Assembly: GCA_950295325.1 (NCBI GenBank)
Contig: OX485803.1
Location: forward strand, 53,395,554-53,459,553
DNA from: Polytrichum commune
Taxonomy: Eukaryota; Streptophyta; Polytrichopsida; Polytrichales; Polytrichaceae
Reading direction: 5' to 3'
DNA: 64,000 bases
The notes under the pieces are model-generated. The model was given only the letters and a program-made list of their open reading frames with translations. It was not told where the DNA came from and searched no databases. Both the position numbers and the translations under genes were made by a program. Of the stretch, positions 34,252 through 45,036 are shown piece by piece (within the stretch, counting starts at the first letter, position 1; every line of letters starts with the position of its first letter).

Positions 34252-35285
34252 TTAGACATGTGCCATCCTGGCCCATTACACCTATGCATATACATCAATA
34301 TCCTAGAATAACTCAACCGCATACACCCATGCAACCATATGCCATGCCCATATGCATCCCATGCCCTTGTGTACATCCCACATGTATGTATGTCCATGCC
34401 CATGCTCGAAACCCCCATGACCTGCCAACATGCTCCCATGGAGTGCTTTAAGGAAAAAAAAATATAAAATACAAAATAAATCCTCTTTCAAGCAAATTGT
34501 CCTAATTTGTTCAATTGCCCATGCCATGTCGCCACCTTGGCTCCATGCCTGCAACCTCCCCCAAGTTTCCCCAGGTTTCCAGTACCGACCTTTCGCATTG
34601 TAGTCCCCTTTCCACGTTGAATTTTTTCTTTCTTTTGACGCATGTGGCCCTTTCCCTTTAAAAACTTCAATGTTTTTAGGCAAAAACAGTGGGGAATGAT
34701 GGAGTGAAGGCCTCACCACTACCACGTTTTCCGTTGTATATAGATGGGTGCAAAAGCTTTATCATAACAATCAAAGAGGTCTCGCAATGGACATGGCCTG
34801 GCCTTATCCCTAGTTAAGGCCATGAGTCCATCAACAATGATATCGCAAGCATGATGTAGGGTGATACACGAGAACTTCATGGATGGCTTATTATGCCTTG
34901 TGTAAAATGTGACATTTTATACAGATTAAAACACATGTATGAGAAAAACAACTAGGGTATGTGGACCTTGGGTGGTCATTCTCCTCAATCAAAGATCTAA
35001 ATCGGAGTTGTAGATATACCACAAAGATTGTAATTAAGGATGAACATGAAAATTACATGTATCGAATACGATTACCTAGCCTATGTGCTCAAATATGTCC
35101 ACCGATCCATGTACAATAACCGACACAATTGAGACGTGGGCCAACATGAGTCGTGCTCATTCAACAAGAAGGCAAATCAACATTGACTTTGACCTTTTAC
35201 AAGTTTAACTTTTGCATTTGAACTCCAATTCCGAAATTGGGCATCGATAATCAACAATACACAATATTTATAGTAGATAGTATAG
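34252..35285. other. gene-free stretch
   Basis: An overlapping set of minus-strand frames (34224-34725) covers a CATGCCCATGC-rich low-complexity patch and has no recognisable domain. I do not call a gene. Confidence 0.4.
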
Positions 35286-35646
35286 TAAGGGCCAGTTCAC
35301 ACGGGGTCCCAAGTCCCAAGTTCACTTGAGGTCAATCTGTGCAATTTCAATGGTTGAGATCATGGAAGTTGGGACTTACCACTTCACACGGGCCTCAAGT
35401 TTCAAGTATGGCAACACCTTTTGAGGTTAGGCTTGGGACTTGTGTTGAGATAAGTTAGACTCACCAAACACTCGACACAACCTCAATGATGTTTTCAATA
35501 AACTGATCAAGATATAGCTCTAATGATAGAAACCATATTTTAATGGTTTCTTGGGGCTCAAAAGTTGGGTAATTGCCTCCATGTTCATGGGACTTGATGA
35601 TATGAGTGAGACTTGGGATATGGAACCCCATGTGAACTAGCGCTTA
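35286..35646. mobile_element. MITE family M1, copy 2 (about 360 bp)
   Basis: The left end AAGGGCCAGTTCACACGGGG pairs with the right end CCCCATGTGAACTAGCGCTT. The interior matches 19533-19918. The ends are better preserved here. The inverted CAGTTCACA ends fit a hAT-type non-autonomous element. The target duplication is not clear. Confidence 0.8.
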
Positions 35647-36998
35647 AGTAGGAGCACCTTATCCAAAACAACCGCAAAACCATGATCTAGACTACCCAAG
35701 CAACCAAAGTGGGCGGTACCCATTGCCATGATTTCTTTTGCTAAAAACTTGCGATTGGTAAGAAACTTCTAATTGGATACATAAGTATGTAGTGCTCTAG
35801 TTACCGACAATAGGGCACATTGTCATCTATATCACAACTAGGGGTGACAACACAAGCTTTCACTTCAAAAAATTGTATTTATTTCAATATATATATATTT
35901 TTTATTTTTATTTTTTTTGGGGGGGGGGGGGGTGGGGACTTGCAATATACTTGGTCTTTTTTTTCTACCTTGGAATTTTTTTTTGGATTTATACAACTAC
36001 CACATGTATGCCAATTACTTCAACTTCTTGGTTTAAGGTATTGCTACCTTAAACCTAACTTCCCAAGCAACCCATTCATGATTGATGAATTATTTCTTCC
36101 CTACCTTAACTCCACCTAACTTATTCATCCATAATAAAATAACTATAAACAATCAAGCCAACATGGATATCAACACATAAATTCATGACCTATGCAATTT
36201 GGAGATAATGAAAATGTGTGAAAAAAATATCAAAGTGGGAAGTGGTCATGTTTTTGTTGTGTTGGGAGCTCATGTGAGGGTGTTGACTCAAATCAATGTT
36301 TATCACTTCAATGCCAACTTTGCACGAACATCACATATGTTTATTTTGGCAAAAGCAAAGTGTTTCTTGAAGTTCATGTAAATATTGGCGCTTGTGTTCA
36401 CACCGATCGTTCAATTTAACATTTGGGCACTCTATGATTTTTAAGGAATTCTTTGCATATATGTGCTTAAAAATATGGGACAATGTACATACTCCAAACG
36501 CAAGGTGGCCAACTTATTGTGATTTGCACGTTTTGGCTTGAGAATTGGTGGAGGTGCTCACCTATTGAGTTGTTTGCATCTAGTGGATCACAGAAGTGTT
36601 CCTTTTGTTTTCTAGATGATTTTTTCTGGGGTTAAAACAAGGCAATTTCATGTGCATCACTGCCTTCAATTAACATAATCGAAAAACTCAAAGGTTTATT
36701 CATGCTCACTTTTCTCTTCATTATAGCTCATCTCCCATGTTTCAAGATCTTACAAATAAATCGCATTTTAACCTCAAAACCCGTCCATGAAAATCCCACA
36801 ACCGACATTGAGTGAAATGCACTCAAAACAACCCTTTCAAAGGCTTGGGAAGCTAAGGGTTAAGTACCCTTGCCAAATACTTAAGGGAGGTAGATATCAA
36901 AATTGGTAGATATTGAAGCAGGGGTGAAGACTCACCTTAACGCCCTGTACTTGCGACACGACAGGCAGTTGGGACACACTTGAGGGGCCCACGACAAC
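35647..36998. other. gene-free stretch with a poly-T/poly-G tract
   Basis: A T-rich then G-homopolymer tract lies at about 35895-35935. The 99-codon frame at 35820-36119 runs straight through this tract and is not credible as a gene. Nothing else was recognised. Confidence 0.45.
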
Positions 36999-39236
36999 CT
37001 AAGGGCGGGACAGTGGGGAGGCTGCGCCTCACTGCCTGCCCGCCCACCTGCCTGCCGGGCCCACGGTGCTGCCCGCCCGCTATATCATATTTAGTGTACC
37101 ATGCAGCCAAGGTTAGTGATTACCAAGTGATTTTTCATCGAAACTTCAATCATCCATGACAATTTTTCATCACAAGTTGTTGGCAAGAGAAGGCATGGTT
37201 TTGGCCAATGGATGAACTCATCCATCATTCATGACAATATTTGTTCACTTATTCATAGGAAATGTCATCCGAAAGCTTATCAAAGTAACATAAAACACCA
37301 TATGGCACTAAATATCATATTTAGTGTAGTATTCTCCAGTTTGAAAGTGACGAGCAAAATTGTGATAGAAATGAGCAGAATGTCATTTGGAAATTATATG
37401 CAAGCCTAACCCGAATAACTCCAATCTCCACTTTTCTTGTGGCTAGGGATTTGTGGTGTCTACATAAACTCATCCATTTGCCCATTAGCAAGGTGAAAAT
37501 GCAACGAGCTATTTTACAGTATGAAAATAAAAAATTTAAGATAATTAGACTCTGAAACTAACATCATGGACCTCGAATTAGTCCGTTAGATTTCAAGTGG
37601 AATGAACCCATCCTCAACATTGTAGGGGACGTGTTTTTACTAAAACCCCTTCATCCACAATGGATGAGTTTACAAAGACGCCAAAAATCCCAAGCCTTTT
37701 CTTGTAGGCCTCAAGCTCATTTTCTAATTAAATTATATTAGTTTAAGTATCCCCAATCCTTTGTAGATCTATCCAAACTGTTAGGCTTATGCTTTTTACT
37801 AATATTTTTGTAATAGTCCATTCAAACTAAATGATGATGAAGCATGCAAATCTAACCTGCATATTGATGCCATGGCACCTTTCAATCCTATGACAATTGT
37901 AGACTTTTGTATGTTTGAGTGATGCCAGACAATTTTTCACCTACACAAGACAAGTCGCTCAAGTCTCATATGCTTATAGTGTGCCATCAATGGACATTTG
38001 TGAAAATTAAATGTAATATGATTTTCCCATTTTAGTACGCAGTGGGTTCTTCTCTCTGATCTACATGGTTGAAATTCCCAACATTATCCTTGATGGAGCA
38101 TGTTTTTGTGTTGTATCATAACAAGCTTATGAGCCTTGGGCATTGTCTCTTGTTGATGAAAACTTCTCCTATGTTATGAGAAGATTTGCAAACCTACCAC
38201 ATCGTAGATTTGCATTGTTCTTTCACCAATGTAGGTCGATTGCCTAGGAATTCTAAGTTGATAGTGTACATGTGAAGGATGTGTTTGGTGTTGTAGAGGA
38301 AGAGTGTCAATTGTGAGGTCCTATTCACAGTCTTCCCAAGAGTTGAAAGATGCCATGGCATCAATATGCAAGTTAGATTTGCAGGCTTCATCATCATTTA
38401 GTTTGAATGGACTACTACAAAAATATTAGTAAAAAGTAGAAGCCTAACAATTTGGTTAAAGCCACAAAGGATTGGGGATACTTAAACTGAGAAATTTAAT
38501 TAGAAAATGAGCTTGAGGCCTACAAGAAAAGGCTTGGGATTTGTGGCGTCTTTGTAAACTCATCCATCGTGGATGAAGGGGTTCTAGTGAAAACAAGTCC
38601 CCTACAATGTTAGAGGGTGGGTTCATTCCACTTGAAATCTAACGGACTAATTCGAGGTCCATGATGTTAGTTTCATAGTCTAAATATCTTAAATTTGTTA
38701 TCTTCATACTGTAAAATAGCTCGTTGCATTTTCACCTTGCTAATGGTCGAATGGATGAGTTTATGTAGACACCACAAATCCCTAGCCACAAGAAAAGTGG
38801 AGATTGGAGTCATTCGGGTTAGGCTTGCATATAATTTCCAATTGACTTTTTGCTCAGTTCTATCACAATTTTCCTCTTCACTTTCAGACTGGAGAATACT
38901 ACGGTAAATATGATATTGAGTGCCATATAGTATTTTATGTCACTTTGATAACCTTTCGGATGACATTTCTTATGAATAAGTGAACAAATATTGTCATGGA
39001 TGATGGATGAGTTCATCCATTGGCCAAAACCATGCCTTCTCTTGCCAGCAACTTGTGATGAAAAATTATCATGGATGATTGAAGTTTCGATGAAAAATAA
39101 CTTGGTGATCACTAACCTTAGCTGCACGGTACACTAAATATGATATTAGGACGGGCAGAGCAGGGGCCGGGCGGGCAGGCGAGGGGGGGGGGGGGCGGGC
39201 AGTGAGGCGCAGCTTCCCCCACTGTCCCGCCCTTAG
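36999..39236. mobile_element. large foldback element, arms about 0.8-0.9 kb
   Basis: The left arm (36999 to about 37890) is repeated inverted at about 38340-39236, enclosing about 450 bp. The tips are GC-rich: AGGGCGGGACAGTGGGGAGG on the left against CCCCCACTGTCCCGCCCTTA on the right. Inside the tips both arms carry repeat family R2 (TAGTGTACC, CATCACAAGTTG, GGATGAACTCATCCATC). Inner blocks such as GGATGAGTTTA and AGGCCTACAAGAAAAGGCTT (inverted in the left arm) also match. It has no coding capacity. The GGCTGCGCCTCACTGCCTG tip motif resembles GGCTGCGCCCCCTGCCTGAG near 42778, at the far edge of the Harbinger block, so the foldback may be a non-autonomous relative. Confidence 0.8.
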
Positions 39237-39746
39237 TGCGAAACCGCGACATATGGCTCACGCACATGGACCAAATACCTGCTGCGCCCCCGTCCTGCTG
39301 CACACAGAAGCGGCGCTTCTTTGGGGGCTCGGGAGAGAGGCCTCGCGCGAGTTGCCTGGGCAGGAGGCGCAGCACATCCACAGCCCAGCCTGCGGGCAGC
39401 CACGCCGGGTTGTGGGAAAAAAGGCAAATTCAACGGCCAGGTCAAAATTTTTGTGAGCTACCCCTCTGTACCTCTCTGTACAGACTCCAGAGGCCGAGAG
39501 CTACCTCATTTGTGCCATTTTCGCAGCCAACTTCAAACGCTTCCTACAAGGTGAGTTTTTAAGTTTTTTCAATTTCGTTTTTTGGGTGTGGAAGTTCTCT
39601 ACATCTACTTTATATTTATATGTTCATGATAAACATGATTGTACTAATCATGCCTTTTGTCTAGGAAAAGATTTCTTCATGTTTTGAGGTTTCAATTTTG
39701 TGGAATTTTCAAATCTTAGGGTTCATAGTAAGAGTTTTGTTGTTAG

Positions 39747-40763
39747 ATGGGGGATGAATTGCCAGGGTCATTCATGGAGTTTATGATGGAAGGAAGTAGT
39801 GCTAACGTAGCACACGTGGAGCGCTTCGAACCAGTTCCTCCAGTGGTTTCAGTGACAACTCCGAAGCCACGACGTGTACAACCCAATTCTAAACCAAAGA
39901 GGGTGCACAAAAAGAAGGTTGTTGTTGCTTCTACATTGGTAGATGACGAAGCTACCGTTGGCGGGCGGTGGAGCGACGATGCCATCAACAACATTTTGGA
40001 CTTGTATCAAGAGGAGTGGATTCGCATAGACAAAGGTAATCTAAAACCCAAACACTGGACACACATTCGTACTGAGCACTATAGACAAATGCCATTAGTT
40101 GTGCGTCGTAAGGAAGAGCATATCAAGGGGAAGATTGAGAAGCTCAAGGCTGAATGGAGAGTTCAAAAAAACTCTCCAGAGGAGGCCACAGGTGGAGAAG
40201 AATCTTCGTGGCATTGGTTTGAGCGAATGTCCGAGATACTCACTGGATCAGCAAAAGGGGAAGGAGTTCCAGGTGGAGTGGATATGGGAACTAGTGTGTT
40301 ATTGTCAGAAGATGAGGAGGATATTGTTGTTTTCGAAGACGGGGGAATTCCTAAGATGCCAATGTCTATAGCTAGTGGAGAGAAATCTTTTAGTACTCCC
40401 ACAACAGTTGTTTCGGAGAAGAGTGTTTCTCCCAAGACCGCTTCATGCATGAAGCTAGGGGTGGATGGGAAACCAAATTCTCGTAAGCGTGCATTCACTG
40501 GGAATGCAACATATATGGCAGATGCAATCACTAAGTTTGCTGAAGGTTCTTTCCAAGTAGAACAGCACAAGATGGAGACCCAAGAACGGATGCACAATAT
40601 CCAGATGGAAACCAATAAAGCCATTGCAATGAAGCAGATGGACATGGAGATGGAGACAAGGCGACTTGATATGAAGGCTCGGCGTGAAGCTGCTGTGATG
40701 CAACTCAGGATTGCAGAGTTGTTTAGCAACAACCTCCATAGTGCACGCAATTCAACACCATGA
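39747..40763 (+). CDS. PIF/Harbinger ORF1, Myb/SANT (trihelix)-like DNA-binding protein
   Basis: The frame encodes 338 residues uninterrupted. After a basic, proline-containing N-terminal region (KPRRVQPNSKPKRVHKKK, about 48-66) comes a Myb/SANT-like fold from about 82 to 170. It has the tryptophan pattern GGRWSDD, EEWIRI, KHWTHI, AEWRVQ and SSWHWF, followed by an acidic linker. Residues about 265-335 are a long charged helix rich in Met, Glu and Arg, probably a coiled coil. In PIF/Harbinger elements ORF1 protein binds the element ends and helps bring transposase to the nucleus; that role is family knowledge. The ATG at 39747 precedes all conserved parts. The lack of stops contrasts with the dead transposase next to it. 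Confidence 0.85.
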   Translation: MGDELPGSFMEFMMEGSSANVAHVERFEPVPPVVSVTTPKPRRVQPNSKPKRVHKKKVVVASTLVDDEATVGGRWSDDAINNILDLYQEEWIRIDKGNLKPKHWTHIRTEHYRQMPLVVRRKEEHIKGKIEKLKAEWRVQKNSPEEATGGEESSWHWFERMSEILTGSAKGEGVPGGVDMGTSVLLSEDEEDIVVFEDGGIPKMPMSIASGEKSFSTPTTVVSEKSVSPKTASCMKLGVDGKPNSRKRAFTGNATYMADAITKFAEGSFQVEQHKMETQERMHNIQMETNKAIAMKQMDMEMETRRLDMKARREAAVMQLRIAELFSNNLHSARNSTP

Positions 40764-41124
40764 TAGTTTGGTGTCATTGCTAATGTTTCATTTGTATGTT
40801 TGTTTTTACATCTATAGTTATTGTTATTCAGGATTATACCGTGATATATATGTTTTCTTTTCATACATACTAATATGATCTGTGGTATTGAGTACTACTA
40901 GTGATATGTCATTTAAAGAGTTTGTCCAAAATGTTACAAAAAATTGTTCATAATAATCAAGCAGATGATGTAGGCAACAATGCTCCGGGAGATTCATGGG
41001 CATAACCAATAAGATCCTAGTGTTTGTAAGTCCAATCGGTGACATGTTCACATCCTCCGGATTTCCTTTGTTAGATTGGGGTATATTATATAAATTCCTC
41101 TAAAATGATCATAACAATCAAGTT

Positions 41125-42453
41125 TCAAACAGTTGAAGAGGTTGGTACAGCCTCTTGCATATCCAACCAATTTTGGAACAAAACATCACGTATCTCTTCT
41201 CTAGCCTCTTTAGCTGCACGACCTTCTTTGATAACTAGCCGTCGGCCTCTCACCATGTGTAGTGGAACCGGATCCGTTCTCATAAGTGGTTCCTTCATGA
41301 ATTGGCAAAAGTTGTGTAGAACACAACAACCTACAACTATAGACGGTGCAGTATCTACCCTAGAATTTACAGAATTAAGAATGCGTCATCGCATTTTCAA
41401 TAATCCAAAAGCATTCTCAATGCTTACTCTACCACCGTTTATTTGTCTATCAAACCTTATTTTGTCTACATCTCCATCTGCCGGTTTGTAATTTCGAAGC
41501 AAGTAGGTTCTACTAGGATACCTTGCATCACCTAGTAAAAAATGCTTGATATGTGTTCCATCTACGATGACAACTGGTGTAGCCAATATTTCTCTCCATC
41601 GAATCTGCTCATAGATCTGTGAGATCTTAAATTAACCTCCATCAGCAATTCCACCAGGTACCGAACAACATACATTCCAAAACACCTTGTCCATGTCACA
41701 AACAACTTGTAGAACTATAGAACTAAAACATTTTCTTCTGCACTAGAAATCTACCACTACAGCTGTTTGACGTTTATCGGGCCTTCGTTGAAGAGGAATG
41801 TGGCTCCCATCTATACTCCCGCACACATTTGGTAATTCACAACTCTAAATATACCCTGCTATAATCCTATCTAAACGAGCACCTGAAGGCACCGAAATGT
41901 ACTTCCCAAATAACTTATCTCTAGATATTAAAGCATCCAAAACAATTCCCATATATTTACGTACTGTTGAAGCACCTACATTAAACCTATCCGCTATAAT
42001 TTCTGCAGTGATTCCATGAGCAAGACGGTACAACACTATACCGACAGCTTTTCTAATTTCTAAAGGAGCACGTACAAAGTGAATAGAAGTAGATTGCAAA
42101 TAAGGCTCAAGCTCGGAGACCAAATACATAAAAGATGCATAAGACATACGATATGCTTCAAGGTATTTTCTATCTCTCATCTCCGGTGAAGTGTGCCATA
42201 CCAAGCCTTCAATGATGTCCCATTGTGTTGATTGTCGAGGCTCCTTCCACCACACACGTCCAGGTTGCGGCTCAAACAATGAGAGAATTGCTATAATAAT
42301 TGGGAATACCCTCACCATGAAAGGACGTTCTTCCAAAATTGAAGAACTTCCCAAAAGAGCTCTCTTTCTCTTCCTCGACATACACCGTAATGTCACTCCA
42401 TTAAAAAGAAAAAATGACGAAATAAGTGCCCACATCTTGTCATGTGTGTCCAT
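41125..42453 (-). pseudogene. PIF/Harbinger DDE transposase, inactivated by four stops
   Basis: The frame runs 443 codons from the ATG at 42453 to a TGA at 41125 without a frameshift. It is interrupted by in-frame TAG (41845-41847), TAG, TAA and TGA codons. The N-terminal half has the helix-turn-helix-like part (AHGITAEIIADRFNVGASTV). The first catalytic Asp lies in GSIDGSHIPL. The second lies in a degraded CDMDKVFW segment before PGG. The third block is GDARYP, then YLLRNY and IENAFGLLKMR followed by a stop where RWRIL is expected in the family. A C-terminal helix follows. The element cannot now supply its own transposase. Stop-only decay without indels suggests point mutation, possibly deamination. 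Confidence 0.9.
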
Positions 42454-42899
42454 TCCACTACTCTTACAAGACCCGTTCCCTCTACTACACCCTAAAACAC
42501 TAAATAATATAACTAAAAATCACCACAACAAAAAATTCCTTAAAAACATACAAACTCAAGAAATGGTAGCAACTAAACACTCACAAGTATCCTCGCAGCC
42601 ACCCTCCCAGTTAAGCTCACATATTAGGTCTCTAAAATGTTTAGTTGGGCTGCCCCAAAAGCGGCGGGCACGAGAAAAAAAACCTAAAAAAAAGAGCCTC
42701 GTGGTGGCCGGGCTGCAGCATCCATCCGCTGGGTGGATGTAAACCCCACATCCATCCGGGGTCTGTGGCAGACCTGCAGGCTGCGCCCCCTGCCTGAGCC
42801 CGGCAATGTGCTGTGGCTAATACTCACACGCAAAGAGCTGCTCTCACGCGGTGAGCTCAAGTGCACTCCCTTCCGAGGGAAGGATGCAGGCAAGTGTGA

Positions 42900-43316
42900 T
42901 TAAAGTTTGGATTGTGGAGGAATCGCACTGACATTTGCAACTCTCTGCAACGGAAATCCTTCGTCACTGGCCCGCCTTCTCCTGGACCCTTGGGGATCCC
43001 CGCATTGTTCACGCCCTCCGGAGCGCTTCTGTGATTGAAATTTGAAGTTGGAGCTCGATTGATATGGGGAACGATTAAAGCCTCTGGTTTCGTGCCCGTT
43101 GCTGTGCACTCTCTTCTTCACTCGTTACTTGGTGGCAGATCGGGTGCCCTCTTTTGGCTTCTTAGAGTCCATTTCCTCTGTTTGTGCTAACATTTTTCGG
43201 TGGAAATTGCGACTCTGCGACGCACACAAGAGCTTGGGAGGTGCGAGAAGGTAATGATGACTGAGTTTGATCACCACAGCACACGATTCCTCTGCTCTTA
43301 GGTTCTCATATCCCAT
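42900..43316 (-). pseudogene. minus-strand frame divergent from gene B, split by one stop
   Basis: From 43316 a frame runs to a TAA at 43125-43127 and continues in the same frame to 42900. The part after the stop is basic and Ser/Arg-rich (GSRRRRASDEGF), the part before is lysine-rich (MDSKKPKEGTRSATK). The single stop could derive from a CAA codon. The product is unrecognised. It lies head to head with gene B, about 240 bp from its start codon, so it may be a first exon of a divergent gene, a relic, or chance. Confidence 0.25.
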
Positions 43317-43556
43317 TCTGACCCACCAATTGCCTCGACTGATTGACTGATTGGTTTATTTAGTTCAGCTGTGAGTAAGGTTGTCTGTCTCAGGTGGTGG
43401 AATTTGTGTCAGCGCAGGTTCGCAAAGGAGAAGAGGAGAGGGGGAAGAGGAAAATATCACGGGAGCGAATTTCATTCACAAACCGCGTGGTGTGGCGTTT
43501 GTCTGCGTTTGTCTGCATTTTGTCTGCACTGTCCGCGGGAAGGCGGGGAGTTCGGA

Positions 43557-45002
43557 ATGAATCGGCGAGGAATGAAGCTTAGACATGGATCGGTGAGCTC
43601 CGAGAGTTTTTCGAAGTGCCGTTGCCGTACGGTGATTGATCCACCTATCGAAAGATAGACACCAAACCATCCCCGGTTATCGTGTCCTAGCGGATATGAA
43701 ATGGAGATGGCTATCGGACCATTATTCACGTCGTTTCACACATTGTTTTGTTTTGTTTTCTTTTCAAGTGCCTTGATTTTTGTTTTATCTATCGAAAATT
43801 AGGCAATAAATCATACCCTATGTCACGGACATGATATGAGTTGGCTAACGAACCATCATTCACGTCGACGTTGTTTTTCTTCAATTTTATTTTCAAGTGC
43901 CTTGGTTTGCTCAGGTGAAGAGGCAGGTGATGGAGCAGAGTACGCAGGCTGTGTGCAGAGCAGTCAAGTTTGTGCTTATTACATTACCACAACTCATTTG
44001 GGGGCACTTCCGGGGCTGTGCCAAATTAATTGAGAGGCCCCACCTGCAGTTGGAGGCTAGTGAATTTTATCAGACTTTGCTCCAGTTCTTGTAGTAACAG
44101 AAAGCTCACCAAGAGAGCCAGTCTAATGTTTTTCACATGTGATAAAGTGAGGCTAATTACACTCACTAATGCACTCGTTCGGTTCTTGCCGCTCTTTTCA
44201 TCTATTCGTTCTTCATTTCCAACGCAGTTGGCAAATTAAGGTCAGAACTAGATGCGTTCGGCCTGTGGTATATCATATCTGTATGTTCAGTAGTTTGCCC
44301 CACCCGCAGGTGAAGGGTAGTGAGTTTTGTCAAATTTTGCTCTAGTTCTTGTAGTAGCAGAAACCTGACCGAGAGAGCCAGTCCAATGTTTTTAAACATG
44401 TGATAAATTGAGGCTATTGCGCTCACTAGTGGACTCGTTGAGTTCATGCCATCGGAGCAAATGTCCATCTTCAACGCAATGTCAATTGAATGTCAGAGCT
44501 AGATGTTTTGGAACTATGGAATATCACATCCGTGTGTTTAGTAATTTCATTATAATTTGAATAGGGCAGGCTGTGGAACAACACCTGTGCATTTGCATTC
44601 AAGATATAGTTTGCTGACAACTGGGATTGATTCTTCTTTATGCAGAGTATACATGAGGTTGCTGATGCAGATGCCAACCAAATAATCGAGGACATCTGCA
44701 CAAAAACTGACATCACTGCTCCAGGTAAATTGCAAATTACATATGCACTCTGCATTAGCAGGAAAGATGTGTTTAAGGGGTTGTTGGCATGCCTGGAATC
44801 TTTAAAGCGCAGGTTCCTCATCGTGCTCTGCTTCTGTTGTGTACAGATGTGACCGTATGGGAAGATGACTCCTACAGTGCTGAGCCCATGCATCTTCCTA
44901 CGGTAAATGGTGACAATTACCACCAATTTGTGGAGAATTATATGTCAAATGTGGTTTATATGTGCTTTGGAAGGAAGGCATGTTCCATATTGGTTCCTCC
45001 TT

Positions 45003-45036
<34 letters not shown>

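Larger units (their letters stand above)
39237..42810. mobile_element. PIF/Harbinger DNA transposon (boundaries approximate)
   Basis: Two convergent genes, a Myb/SANT-like ORF1 on the plus strand and a DDE transposase on the minus strand, are the classic plant PIF/Harbinger pair. GC-rich flanks share an inverted motif: GGGCAGGAGGCGCAGC near 39359 against GGCTGCGCCCCCTGCC near 42778. I could not place exact TIR ends or a three-base target duplication. Confidence 0.8.

Noticed and set aside
34224-34725. 140-codon minus-strand frame
   Set aside because: It runs through CATGCCCATGC-type low-complexity sequence and has no supporting splice or domain evidence.
39118-39562. Several overlapping GC-rich frames on both strands
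   Set aside because: They lie in the GC-rich flank between the foldback and the Harbinger genes, run through a poly-G tract and have no domains.
40163-40864. 233-codon minus-strand frame
   Set aside because: It is antisense to the Myb/SANT ORF1, whose tryptophan pattern is conserved on the plus strand.
42191-42742. 183-codon plus-strand frame
   Set aside because: It lies antisense to the conserved transposase and has no domain of its own.
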